From: Mesorhizobium sp. dw_380
Lineage (GTDB): Bacteria > Pseudomonadota > Alphaproteobacteria > Rhizobiales > Rhizobiaceae
DNA length: 64,000 nt
Direction: 5' to 3'
Assembly: GCF_018588885.1 (NCBI RefSeq)
Contig: NZ_JAFFIW010000011.1
Coordinates: 122,484 to 186,483 of the forward strand
Numbering within the stretch: position 1 is the stretch's first letter; each line of letters opens with the position of its first letter. Both the position numbers and the translations under genes were made by a program. A model generated the notes under the pieces. The model was not told the origin of the DNA. It was given only the letters and a program-made list of their open reading frames with translations, and made no database searches. Below are positions 8,232-16,304 of the stretch, in pieces.

Positions 8232-8310
8232 GGGTCTCGCCCTTCTAAGTTGATTGTCCTATTCCACTTATCGGACGGTGATGCCGATGTTGGCAATGGG
8301 CAAGCGCTCC

Positions 8311-8359
8311 ATGCATGTCGCTATCCAAAACTGCTTTCGCGCCCCGGGGCGGCATGCAT
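8311..8359. repeat. Dispersed palindromic repeat touching the SDR stop codon
   Basis: ATGCATGTCGCTATCCAAAA and GGGGCGGCATGCAT form the arms of a diverged copy of the ATGCATGTCG repeat. The last base of the repeat is the first base of the TCA that encodes the TGA stop of the minus-strand SDR gene. Confidence 0.7.
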
Positions 8360-9120
8360 CACTTCGGCGCCATGCGGATGGCGCCGTCGAGGCGGATGGT
8401 CTCGCCGTTCAACATCTGGTTCTCGACGATGTGCAGGGCAAGAGCGGCATATTCGGATGGTTCGCCGAGGCGCGACGGGAAGGGCACGGCGGCGCCCAGC
8501 GAATCCTGCACGTCCTGCGGCATGCCGGCCATCATCGGTGTCTTGAAGATGCCGGGTGCGATGGTGCAGACCCGAATGCCGGAACGGGCAAGGTCGCGGG
8601 CCACCGGCAGCGTCATGCCGACGACGCCGCCCTTGGATGCCGAATAGGCGGCCTGGCCGATCTGGCCGTCATAGGCGGCAACAGAGGCAGTGTTGACAAT
8701 GACACCGCGCTCGCCGCCCTGCAGCGGCTCGAGCTTGGCGGCGCGGTCGGCAACGAGGCGGATCATGTTGAAGGTGCCGATCAGATTGACCTCGATCACC
8801 TTGCGGTATTGGTCGAGCGGATGCGGCCCATCTTTGCCGATCGTCTTCACGCCAATGGCGATGCCGGCGCAGTTGACCAGGATGCGCGGCTCGCCCAGCT
8901 TGCTCGCCGTCTCGGCGACGGCGGCGCTGCCGCTGTCGGCGCTGCTGACGTCGCATTGGACGGCAATGCCGCCAATCTCGGCCGCGACCCTGGCGGCGCG
9001 GTCGATGCCGACATCGAAGATGGCGACGCGGGCACCCTTGGCGGCAAGCGCACGCGCCGTTGCCTCGCCGAGGCCGGAGCCGCCTCCGGTCACGATCGCG
9101 ATCTGGCCGTTCGGATTCAT
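8359..9120 (-). CDS. SDR dehydrogenase, 3-hydroxyacyl-CoA dehydrogenase type II-like
   Basis: This 253-residue classical short-chain dehydrogenase has the nucleotide motif TGGGSGLG, an Asp after the second strand (AIFDVG) that favours NAD, NCAG, the catalytic Ser in NTASVAA, and YSASKGG with Tyr and Lys. The pattern around [12 protein letters not shown] and [31 protein letters not shown] is that of type II 3-hydroxyacyl-CoA dehydrogenases, which oxidise 3-hydroxyacyl-CoA in fatty-acid or branched-chain amino-acid breakdown. GGAAAGGA precedes the start. No other beta-oxidation genes are adjacent. Confidence 0.87.
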   Translation of the reverse strand: MNPNGQIAIVTGGGSGLGEATARALAAKGARVAIFDVGIDRAARVAAEIGGIAVQCDVSSADSGSAAVAETASKLGEPRILVNCAGIAIGVKTIGKDGPHPLDQYRKVIEVNLIGTFNMIRLVADRAAKLEPLQGGERGVIVNTASVAAYDGQIGQAAYSASKGGVVGMTLPVARDLARSGIRVCTIAPGIFKTPMMAGMPQDVQDSLGAAVPFPSRLGEPSEYAALALHIVENQMLNGETIRLDGAIRMAPK

Positions 9121-9188
9121 GCGTCATCCTTTCCTATGAAACAGGGACGGATCAGGCCCGGATCGACGGCCCAAGGTCAAGCCGTCGC

Positions 9189-9713
9189 CTAGACGTGCTC
9201 GCCGACCCTGGCCTGACTGGCATGACCGACCTCGCCCGTGAGCTTGGCAACCGCCCCCGGCGTGATCTCGTGCGACAACAGGCGGTCGAGATCGACTGGG
9301 CGCGGCATCGAGATCTGGCCGCGCGGGATGCGCTTGAATCCGAGCGGCCCGTAATAGGGCTCGTCACCAACCAGTATGACGGCGGGCGCGCCGGCCTTGG
9401 CAGCCGCCTCCAGCGCGATCGCAACCAGGCGGCGGCCGATGCCCAGATTCTTGAATGCAGGCCGCACGGCAAGGGGCCCGAGCATCAGCGCGCGGCCGGC
9501 GCCGGCGGCGATGCGGGTCATGCGCACCGAAGCGACGACGATGGCGCCGTCGACGGCGACAAAGGACAGCGGGCGTTCGTGGCCGCCGGCTTCGCGGATC
9601 TTGTAGGCGGCCAGCACGAAACGGCCGGGCCCGAAGGCCTCGTCATTGATGGCTTCGATTTCAGGGTCGTGCGCCGGAGTTTCCGGCAGGTATTTCACGT
9701 CGGCAAGGCTCAT
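9189..9713 (-). CDS. GNAT-family N-acetyltransferase
   Basis: This 174-residue GNAT domain has the acetyl-CoA-binding motif A (MLGPLAVRPAFKNLGIGRRLVAIALEAA) and the later EPYYGPLGFKRI strand typical of the predicted acetyltransferases that include E. coli YhbS. An ATG at 9761 would add 16 residues of no family resemblance, so 9713 is used. The substrate is unknown. Confidence 0.85.
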   Translation of the reverse strand: MSLADVKYLPETPAHDPEIEAINDEAFGPGRFVLAAYKIREAGGHERPLSFVAVDGAIVVASVRMTRIAAGAGRALMLGPLAVRPAFKNLGIGRRLVAIALEAAAKAGAPAVILVGDEPYYGPLGFKRIPRGQISMPRPVDLDRLLSHEITPGAVAKLTGEVGHASQARVGEHV

Positions 9714-9979
9714 GGTCTTTGCGTTCCGGTAAAGAGGAAAGGTTGCTGCAAACGGCAGCATTCGCCAATCAGCGCTTCATCAAGCGCGGGCGCCCTTTCG
9801 TCGTCGGTCAAACCGGATCAAAGCAAAGTCGAACATGCGAAGTGTCCGCTAGCATCAATTTTCGACCGCTGCAATCGACCGTTGCGCTGGCTCTATCGAT
9901 TGACGATCTGTTCAACGTCAGATGATTTCGACTTGTCGCTTCGCGCTCTACATGAGGTGGAGACGCGAAAGGACATGCG

Positions 9980-10972
9980 ATGGGATTGCTGGTCGACGGC
10001 AAATGGCAGGACCGCTGGTACGACACCAAGGACAGCGGCGGCAAGTTCGTGCGAACGCAGTCGCGGTGGCGCGACTGGATCACCCGTGACGGTACACCGG
10101 CCGAAGGCCGCGGCCGTGGCTTCAAGGCGGAACCCGGCCGCTATCATCTCTATGTCTCGCTCGCCTGTCCCTGGGCGCACCGGACGCTGATTTTTCGCGC
10201 GCTGAAGAGGCTCGAACGCGTCATATCGGTGTCGGTGGTGCACCATTTCATGGGCGCCAATGGCTGGACATTCTTGGCCGCGGACGGCGCCACCGGCGAC
10301 ACGCTCTACGGCCTCGAATTCCTGCACCAGATCTACACCAGGGCCGATCCCGCCTATTCGGGCCGGGTGACGGTGCCGGTGCTGTGGGACAAAAAAGAGC
10401 AGACCGTCGTCTCCAACGAGTCCTCCGAAATCATCCGCATGCTCAATTCAGCCTTCGACGAATGGGGTGACGCCGGCCGCGATTTCTATCCGCTGGCGCT
10501 GCGCGGCGAGATCGATGCGATCAACGCGCTGGTCTATCCCGCCGTCAACAACGGCGTCTACCGCGCCGGCTTTGCCACCACGCAGGCCGCCTATGAGGAA
10601 GCATTCAGCGAGCTGTTCTCGGCGCTCGACACTCTGGAAGATCGCCTTTCGGGGCAGCGCTATCTCATTGGTGACCGCATCACCGAGGCCGACTGGCGGC
10701 TGTTCACCACGCTGGTGCGCTTCGACCCGGTCTATGTCGGCCATTTCAAATGCAATCTGCGCCGCATCGCCGACTATCCGAACCTGTCGAACTATCTGCG
10801 CGATCTCCATCAGGTGCCCGGTGTCGCAGGCACCGTGAACCTGCACCACATCAAGGCGCATTATTACGGCAGCCATGAAACGATCAATCCGACGCGGATC
10901 GTGCCGGTCGGGCCGGACCTGGACTATGGCGCGCCGCATGACCGGGCGCGGTTCGCGAGAGCGGCGGCCTGA
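9980..10972 (+). CDS. yqjG: Glutathionyl-hydroquinone reductase (Xi-class GST)
   Basis: This 330-residue protein has the Xi-class thioredoxin-fold motif LACPWAHRTLIFRALK with catalytic Cys63. The following segments (VSVVHHFMG, YARADP-type loop, TVPVLWDKK, SNESSEIIRMLN, RYLIGDRITEADWRLF) are diagnostic of YqjG/EcmB proteins. They reduce glutathionyl-hydroquinones with glutathione in the cytoplasm. AGGAC precedes the start. The 9714-9979 gap upstream shows only AT-rich promoter-like sequence. The gene is convergent with the NUDIX gene, with one base between the stops. Confidence 0.92.
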   Translation: MGLLVDGKWQDRWYDTKDSGGKFVRTQSRWRDWITRDGTPAEGRGRGFKAEPGRYHLYVSLACPWAHRTLIFRALKRLERVISVSVVHHFMGANGWTFLAADGATGDTLYGLEFLHQIYTRADPAYSGRVTVPVLWDKKEQTVVSNESSEIIRMLNSAFDEWGDAGRDFYPLALRGEIDAINALVYPAVNNGVYRAGFATTQAAYEEAFSELFSALDTLEDRLSGQRYLIGDRITEADWRLFTTLVRFDPVYVGHFKCNLRRIADYPNLSNYLRDLHQVPGVAGTVNLHHIKAHYYGSHETINPTRIVPVGPDLDYGAPHDRARFARAAA

Positions 10973-10973
10973 T

Positions 10974-11468
10974 CTACCAGTGGTGTGAGGGCGGTTCGCC
11001 TTGAAAAACCTCGGCGATCCGCCGCAGCGTCGCCGGCGTCGTGCCTTCCGGCAAGCGATCGAGGGGGAAGAAACCGGCCTCGGCGATCTCGTGATCCGGC
11101 TGCTTCGGCGCTGTCTGGCTGAACCGCTCGATCAGGTAGAAACCGACATGATCGCGGCGGCTGGAACGGCGGTTGAAATGCATCGATTTCAGCACCGGTG
11201 GGGCGGTCAGCGCGATGTTGCCTTCCTCGGCCAGTTCCCGCGCCAGCGCCTCGACCATGGTCTCACCGACTTCGACACCGCCGCCGGGAAGCTGCCAGCC
11301 GGGCACATAGGTGTGGCGGATGAGGAAAACGGAATTCGTGGCGGTGTCGTGGATCAGGCCGCGCACGCCGAGCGTCATTGGCCGCCGCAGCACGAAATAG
11401 AGATGGAACAGCCGGCCCCTGAGGCCCGCCCAGCCGGTCTGGCGAAAGGCATCTTCCGGGCTCGTCAT
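10974..11468 (-). CDS. NUDIX hydrolase
   Basis: This 164-residue protein contains a NUDIX box, GGGVEVGETMVEALARELAEEGNI, matching the G-x5-E-x7-REUxEExGU pattern. Upstream strands RRPMTLGVRGLIHD and FLIRHTYVPGWQLPGGG are usual in the group. It hydrolyses a nucleoside diphosphate linked to an unknown moiety using Mg2+. Starts at 11468 and 11483 both lack a clear ribosome binding site; the shorter form begins at the conserved region. It is divergent from the phosphoesterase gene across a small tandem repeat. Confidence 0.87.
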   Translation of the reverse strand: MTSPEDAFRQTGWAGLRGRLFHLYFVLRRPMTLGVRGLIHDTATNSVFLIRHTYVPGWQLPGGGVEVGETMVEALARELAEEGNIALTAPPVLKSMHFNRRSSRRDHVGFYLIERFSQTAPKQPDHEIAEAGFFPLDRLPEGTTPATLRRIAEVFQGEPPSHHW

Positions 11469-11482
11469 CGATAGCGAAACCA

Positions 11483-11530
11483 TGGGTGGCGAGGAAAGCT
11501 TGGGTGGTAAGGAAACCTTGAGTGGAAAGC
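11483..11530. repeat. Short imperfect tandem repeat, 18-base unit
   Basis: Two 18-base units (TGGGTGGCGAGGAAAGCT, TGGGTGGTAAGGAAACCT) are followed by a partial third (TGAGTGGAAAGC). They fill the space between the divergent NUDIX and phosphoesterase genes. The repeated GGAAAG could influence ribosome binding or transcription. No function is established. Confidence 0.55.
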
Positions 11531-11557
11531 GGGCCGCTGGTCGCCTATGAGGGATGG

Positions 11558-12487
11558 ATGTTCAGGCTCGCGCATATTTCCGATGTCCATCTGGGGCCGC
11601 TCCCCGATGTATCCTATCGCGATCTCGCCTCCAAGCGCGTGCTCGGCTACGTCAACTGGCAGCGCAACCGCCGCCGCCACATGCATGACGCGGTCATCGA
11701 CGCCATCGTCGCCGATATCAAGGCGCAGAATCCGGACCATCTCGCGGTCACCGGCGACCTGGTCAATCTGGCGCTCGATGGCGAGATCGAGATGGCCAGG
11801 CACTGGCTGGAGACATTGGGATCGCCGCACGACGTGTCGGTGGTTCCGGGAAACCATGACGCCTATGTGCCGGGCGCCTTCGACAAGGTCTGCCGCTCGT
11901 GGTCGGCGTGGATGAGCGGCGACGGCGTCAACACGCCGGTCGACCGCAACGCATTCCCCTATCTGCGCGTGCGCGGCAATGTCGCGCTGATCGGCATTTC
12001 GACGGCGCGCGCCACGGCACCCTTCATGGCCAACGGCTTCTTCATGGAAGCGCAGGCGGACCGGCTCGGCAAGATCCTGCGCGACACCGCCGGACAAGGC
12101 CTGTTTCGCGCGATCATGATCCACCATCCGCCGGTGCGCGGGGCCGTCCCGCAGCACAAACGGCTGTTCGGCATCGCCCGCTTCCACAAGATCATTCGCC
12201 GGCACGGTGCCGAGCTTGTCCTGCATGGTCATTCGCACCGGCCGTCGCTGTTCCAGATCGGGCTCCGCGGTGTCAAGGTCCCTGTGGTCGGTGTCGCCGC
12301 CGCCGGCCAGGCGCCGGGCAGCAAACATCCGGCAGCACAATACAATCTGTTCGACATTGACGGCGAAAAGGGCAATTGGCGCATCCGCCTGACGCGGCGT
12401 GGCCTGACCGGGCCAGCAATACCGCCAGCCGATCTTCAGACGCTGGAGATTGGCGTGGAGCCCGGAGAGGTTATGGCCGCAAGCTGA
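11558..12487 (+). CDS. Calcineurin-like metallophosphoesterase
   Basis: This 309-residue protein has all metallophosphoesterase motifs: HISDVHLG near the N terminus, VTGDLVNLALDG, VPGNHDAY, MIHHPPV and HGHSHRP. Two metal ions are bound by these Asp, His and Asn residues. The start MFRLAHISDVHLG at 11558 is standard for the family; a GTG at 11522 is a weaker alternative. The substrate is unknown; relatives act on cyclic nucleotides or lipid A precursors. The last 17 bases overlap the 3' end of the convergent gene. Confidence 0.88.
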   Translation: MFRLAHISDVHLGPLPDVSYRDLASKRVLGYVNWQRNRRRHMHDAVIDAIVADIKAQNPDHLAVTGDLVNLALDGEIEMARHWLETLGSPHDVSVVPGNHDAYVPGAFDKVCRSWSAWMSGDGVNTPVDRNAFPYLRVRGNVALIGISTARATAPFMANGFFMEAQADRLGKILRDTAGQGLFRAIMIHHPPVRGAVPQHKRLFGIARFHKIIRRHGAELVLHGHSHRPSLFQIGLRGVKVPVVGVAAAGQAPGSKHPAAQYNLFDIDGEKGNWRIRLTRRGLTGPAIPPADLQTLEIGVEPGEVMAAS

Positions 12488-13082
12488 GCGCTATTGCCAC
12501 GAGGCGGTCCCAGAACAGGGCGATCGACACCGCCAGGCCGACCAGGGCCCCAGCGGCGATGAGGCCAAGGCCGGACAGGAAGGCCGACCAGCCATTGCTG
12601 CCTTGCGGCGAGCGCAGCGGCGGTTCGGCTTCCGCCACCTCGGCGCGCTTCATGCCGGCGACGGCCGGTTCGACGCCGCCTTCCATCATCCTTTGGCGTT
12701 CGACGATGCGTTCGGCGACATAACGTGTCACGGAATCGGCGACCAGCTTCATCTCGGTCGATTCGGCAAGCACCACGCGGCCGATGCGCGTGTCCTTGAG
12801 GAAACGATAGGTGCGGCGGTCGCGCCCCATTGCGACATGGCTGACCGCATCGATCCACAGGCGCGGCTGCAGCCCCGAGGAAACGACGAAGTCGAAACTG
12901 TCCATGTCGGCCGGAACATCGGCAAAGACGGGTGCGAGTTCGGCGGCCAGGAGATCCAGGCGCATGCGATGCGCCTCGCGCATGTCGACGACGACATCGT
13001 CGCGGTCGGCGAAGGCGTTCTTCACATCACGGATGGCATCGGACAGTTTGTTTGACGGATCGATCTTTTCGCCTGCGTCCAT
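12471..13082 (-). CDS. Conserved membrane protein of unknown function behind a CtrA box
   Basis: This 203-residue protein has a soluble, acidic N-terminal two thirds (DMDSFDFVVSSGLQPRLWIDAVSHVAMGRDRRTYRFLKDTRIGRVVLAES) and one C-terminal transmembrane segment (FLSGLGLIAAGALVGLAVSIALFW), so it is probably tail-anchored with the bulk in the cytoplasm. I do not recognise a named family. A perfect TTAA-N7-TTAA sequence lies 22-36 bases before the ATG, which suggests control by CtrA. The 3' end overlaps the phosphoesterase gene. Confidence 0.8.
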   Translation of the reverse strand: MDAGEKIDPSNKLSDAIRDVKNAFADRDDVVVDMREAHRMRLDLLAAELAPVFADVPADMDSFDFVVSSGLQPRLWIDAVSHVAMGRDRRTYRFLKDTRIGRVVLAESTEMKLVADSVTRYVAERIVERQRMMEGGVEPAVAGMKRAEVAEAEPPLRSPQGSNGWSAFLSGLGLIAAGALVGLAVSIALFWDRLVAIALSLRP

Positions 13083-13103
13083 CGGCGTGGCCTCGCGGTT
13101 TGG

Positions 13104-13118
13104 TTAACATGCAGTTAA
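13104..13118. promoter_or_regulatory. Perfect CtrA consensus box (TTAA-N7-TTAA)
   Basis: The sequence TTAACATGCAGTTAA matches the full CtrA binding consensus exactly. It is embedded in two copies of the palindrome GTTAAC. It lies just upstream of the minus-strand gene starting at 13082. TTAA is rare in DNA of this base composition, which makes a chance double match with the exact spacing unlikely. Confidence 0.65.
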
Positions 13119-13188
13119 CACAGCCGCCGGCAAAATGCACTGGCGAGATCGGGGATCGAGGCGCAGGGCATGCCGCGCTGGAAGGAAC

Positions 13189-13992
13189 TCAACCGGCCGC
13201 GGCGGCCAGTTTCGGGCGAGCGGGTCTCGCACGACGGCTGATGTTGCGCTGGATGATCCTGGCGATCAGATCGGGCGCTTCCTCGATCAGCATGTGGCCG
13301 GCCTCCAGCACATGATGCACATGAAAGCGCGCCGGCAGGCCATCCGCATGGGTGAAGGGCAGCACCGGGTCATCACTGCCCCAAACCACCATCACCGGCA
13401 TGGCCAGCCTGTCCAGCAGGTCGCGCGGGATGACGCCTTGCCGGTCGTCCCTGGTCATGGCGGCGGCGATCTCGATCAATTTTTCCAGCTGCCCGGGCCG
13501 CCCGCGCATTTGACAGAGCGTATTGGCGGCATGATCAAAAGACCGCGCCCGTGGACCCGACATGGCGGCAAGGCAGGCGAGGATCTCGGACAACTCGCTG
13601 GCAGCGGCAAAGCGGCGCAACAGCGGCCCGTTGATCTCGGGGCCGAGGCCACCGGGCGCCAGCAGCGTCAGCGAGGCGACTTTTTCCGGCTCGGCCAGCG
13701 CCATCAGCACCGCGACGGCGCCGCCCATCGAGTGGCCCACCAGATGGACCCGCTTCAGTGCCCGCTTGGAGAGATCGGCTAGAATGGCCCTTGCCGCCAC
13801 CTTGGCCGGACCGGCATCCGGGAAATCGAGCGACAAGCCGTGTCCCGGCAGATCATAGGCCAGCGTGCGCGCGGAAGCCGACAGGGGAGAGATCACCTCG
13901 CCCCAGACGTCATGGCACCCGCCGAAACCATGCAGCAAAACGATGGTCTTCGAACCAGCACCTTGTTCGGCGGCATGAAGCGATGAGATCAT
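13189..13992 (-). CDS. Alpha/beta-fold hydrolase
   Basis: This 267-residue protein begins TIVLLHGFGGCHDVW (oxyanion-hole HG), has the nucleophile elbow HLVGHSMGGA with catalytic Ser, the Asp region VVWGSDDPVLPF and the final His in VLEAGHMLIEEAPD. The catalytic triad is therefore complete. The substrate is not evident; relatives include dihydrolipoamide acyltransferase-like hydrolases and esterases. The start at 13992 (MISSLHAAE) is preferred over 14034, which would add 14 residues of no family character. The 197-base gap upstream shows nothing recognisable. Confidence 0.85.
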   Translation of the reverse strand: MISSLHAAEQGAGSKTIVLLHGFGGCHDVWGEVISPLSASARTLAYDLPGHGLSLDFPDAGPAKVAARAILADLSKRALKRVHLVGHSMGGAVAVLMALAEPEKVASLTLLAPGGLGPEINGPLLRRFAAASELSEILACLAAMSGPRARSFDHAANTLCQMRGRPGQLEKLIEIAAAMTRDDRQGVIPRDLLDRLAMPVMVVWGSDDPVLPFTHADGLPARFHVHHVLEAGHMLIEEAPDLIARIIQRNISRRARPARPKLAAAAG

Positions 13993-14189
13993 GAATGCTG
14001 AAGGTTTTTGTTTTTGCAGGATGCGCGACGCCAATTGTGGCTGAATTGCTCCTTGCCTGGCGTGATGACCAGTAAAATTTTCGCGATTTGTGCGGTTGAA
14101 GGCAGAACTTGGCGGCTAACCGGCATTTGACGATCGGAGCGTACGAAACCGACCATAACGCAGTGCCGAGCCGTGGCTGCCGATTGGCA

Positions 14190-15962
14190 TTAGCTGGCGC
14201 TCCCAAGCCCGGCGGCGCGCAACGCGCCAACCAGTCGCTCGGTCAGGTCGGCCGGATATTTCCGATCGACGAAAGTGGCGCGCGGATTGGCGGCGAATTT
14301 CGGAAACTTCGCGGTCAGTTCATCGAGCAGCTTGCGCACCTGATCGTCCTGGCCGGCGATCTTGGCGCCGATCAGCCGTGCGGCAAGATAGTGTGATTTT
14401 GTTGCAGTCGTTCTCAAGGCGTTGCTGGCAATGGTCGCCTTGTTCATGTCGCCGAGCATGAATTCGCCGGCGAAGAGCCCGAAATCCCACCATGTCGGGT
14501 GGCCACTCGAGGCATCCACGGCATGGGCCAAAAGCGGTGTTCCCTCGGCGTAGCGGCCGGCGAAAATCAGCCCGTAGCCGTAGGCGGCGGCCATGGAGAC
14601 ATCATAGGGGTTGAGGTCATAGGCCTTGCGCATCCAGCGCAGCGCCTCGTCGGCGTTGCCAAGCCGCGAATAGATGTAACCATAGGCGCGATGCGCGTTA
14701 GGGCTGGTCGGCCCCATCTGCACGGCGCGGTGGGCAAATGTCAGCGCCTTCTCGATGGTCGCATCCGGCGGATAGGCGTAGCGGTCGTTGATGGCCTCGA
14801 GGTGCAATGAGGCGAGTTCGGAATAAACCAGCGACGATTTTGCGCCGTTGTCGGCGAGCGTTTCCAGGCAGCGATAGGCGGCCTCGTGAGTTCTGGCGTT
14901 CTGGTCGAGATAGTATTTGCCGTTGAGCAGCAGGCACTGCGTCAGGCCGTTCTGAATGTCGCTTTGTTCGATATAGCTGTAGATCGTGCCCGACGCGGGC
15001 AGCGCCGAACTCAGGATGTCGGCGATACGGTCCTCGACGGCCGATGGCGCGCTGTCGTCGGCGGTCAGGTTGCGCGACAAGAGCACCCGTCCGGTCGCCA
15101 CGCTCTGCAGTTCGATGGTGATGTCGCCAGCATCGGGTCCAGGCAGGATATCGAAGATGAAACTCGTCGCGCTGGCGACCGGATCGGTCTTGTCGACGGT
15201 GTCGCGACCGATGAAGTCGATCGTATCGAAGCCGCTCAGGCCGGCACGCAGCGACGCGGCGACGCGGCTGGCATCGGCGCCGCTGGCCTCGACGGCGATG
15301 TAGACGAGCGGCAGGGCCTCGCTCGCGGTGGACGGTGCGATGCTGCCGGTCAGGCCGGCGGTCTCGAGCGTAGCCGGCATGTCACCGCCTGCCAGCAGAG
15401 TGCCGCTGCCCTGACGCAGGATCAGAACGCCGAGCATGGCGATGACCACGACGATCGCCATCCAGAAGAACCTGAGATGGCGCGCCACGGAAGGCACCGG
15501 CGCGGCCACCGCCAGCAATGCAGCGGCCGCGGCGGCATCGTCGGCGGCGCTTGGTTGCTCGGATGGAGCTGCTGCCGCTTCGGTCTGCCCGGTGGGTTTG
15601 GCCGCTTCCGGCAAACGGATCGCGTTGAGTTCATAGGCCGGGACATAGCCGCCGCGTGGAATGGCGATGCGGACGGGCTCGGCGACGCCTTCATTGGCGA
15701 AATACTGCTGCAGCAACTCACGCAGCCTGCCTGCCTGCACCCGCACCACGGCATCCGTCGACGGATCGAAATCGCCGTCCTTGCCGAAGACGTCCATGGC
15801 AATGGAAAAGCCTTTGAGCCTGTCGGCTTCGCCAGCCTGCTCGCGTTCGACAAGATAACGGATCAGTTTGCGCGCCCGCTCGGATCTTCCGAACGTTTCG
15901 CTGGCGAGCAGTCGCTCCAGTGTCTCGCGCACTGCGGGGGCGGCAGGCGTGGCATGCTGCAA
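14190..15962 (-). CDS. Membrane-anchored winged-helix/TPR regulator
   Basis: This 590-residue protein has three parts. Residues about 10-110 form a DNA-binding-like domain (RLLASETFGRSERARKLIRYLVERE, DVFGKDGDFDPSTDAVVRVQAGRLRELLQQYF, IAIPRGGYVPAYE) that also occurs fused to adenylate cyclases in rhizobia. An Ala-rich linker leads to one transmembrane helix (FFWMAIVVVIAMLGVLIL). The exterior part ends in TPR-like repeats (PNAHRAYGYIYSRLGNADEALRWMRKAYDLNP). Layout resembles CadC-type one-component sensors. The start is a TTG at 15962 with GAGAGGA upstream; no suitable ATG exists. The regulated gene is unknown. Confidence 0.78.
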   Translation of the reverse strand: MQHATPAAPAVRETLERLLASETFGRSERARKLIRYLVEREQAGEADRLKGFSIAMDVFGKDGDFDPSTDAVVRVQAGRLRELLQQYFANEGVAEPVRIAIPRGGYVPAYELNAIRLPEAAKPTGQTEAAAAPSEQPSAADDAAAAAALLAVAAPVPSVARHLRFFWMAIVVVIAMLGVLILRQGSGTLLAGGDMPATLETAGLTGSIAPSTASEALPLVYIAVEASGADASRVAASLRAGLSGFDTIDFIGRDTVDKTDPVASATSFIFDILPGPDAGDITIELQSVATGRVLLSRNLTADDSAPSAVEDRIADILSSALPASGTIYSYIEQSDIQNGLTQCLLLNGKYYLDQNARTHEAAYRCLETLADNGAKSSLVYSELASLHLEAINDRYAYPPDATIEKALTFAHRAVQMGPTSPNAHRAYGYIYSRLGNADEALRWMRKAYDLNPYDVSMAAAYGYGLIFAGRYAEGTPLLAHAVDASSGHPTWWDFGLFAGEFMLGDMNKATIASNALRTTATKSHYLAARLIGAKIAGQDDQVRKLLDELTAKFPKFAANPRATFVDRKYPADLTERLVGALRAAGLGSAS

Positions 15963-16153
15963 GTGTCGATCCTCTCGAAGTCGGCACAGGTTGAGGCATG
16001 ATCATATAGGGCCCGCACCGCCATACAAGTACACACCCCCTTATGCGATCGCGTACCTAACTGGATAATTTTCCGGTGGTTAATGGCCGGCCGACGCCGG
16101 CCGCGGGACGGCGCCGAAGTGGACCATCAACGCCAAGCCTTTGTTCAGGCTCG

Positions 16154-16190
16154 AAAAATGTGGCGCGAGAGCCGGTCGACCTCTCGCGCC
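16154..16190 (-). terminator. Intrinsic terminator downstream of leuA
   Basis: On the minus strand the stem GGCGCGAGAG / CTCTCGCGCC with a 9-base loop is followed, after ACA, by five T. It lies downstream of leuA beyond the dispersed repeat. The rest of 15963-16257 is GC-rich and shows no gene. Confidence 0.75.
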
Positions 16191-16207
16191 GACGACCGGA
16201 GGACGCT

Positions 16208-16304
16208 AAAGCGCGTCGCGTCGAAACGGATTCATGCGACGCACTTCAGGTCTTTTTGTGCATGTCGTTCGCCCAAAACCGAGATCACTTTTGGGCGAGA
16301 TGCA
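16208..16304. repeat. Two-module dispersed palindromic repeat at the leuA stop codon
   Basis: Module two (AAAGCGCGTCGCGTCGAAAC ... GCGACGCACTT, 16208-16246) and module one (TGCATGTCGTTCGCCCAAAA ... ACTTTTGGGCGAGATGCA, 16259-16304) lie in tandem, the same pair as at 2923-3016 in the opposite orientation. The repeat ends exactly one base before the leuA stop codon. Confidence 0.85.
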
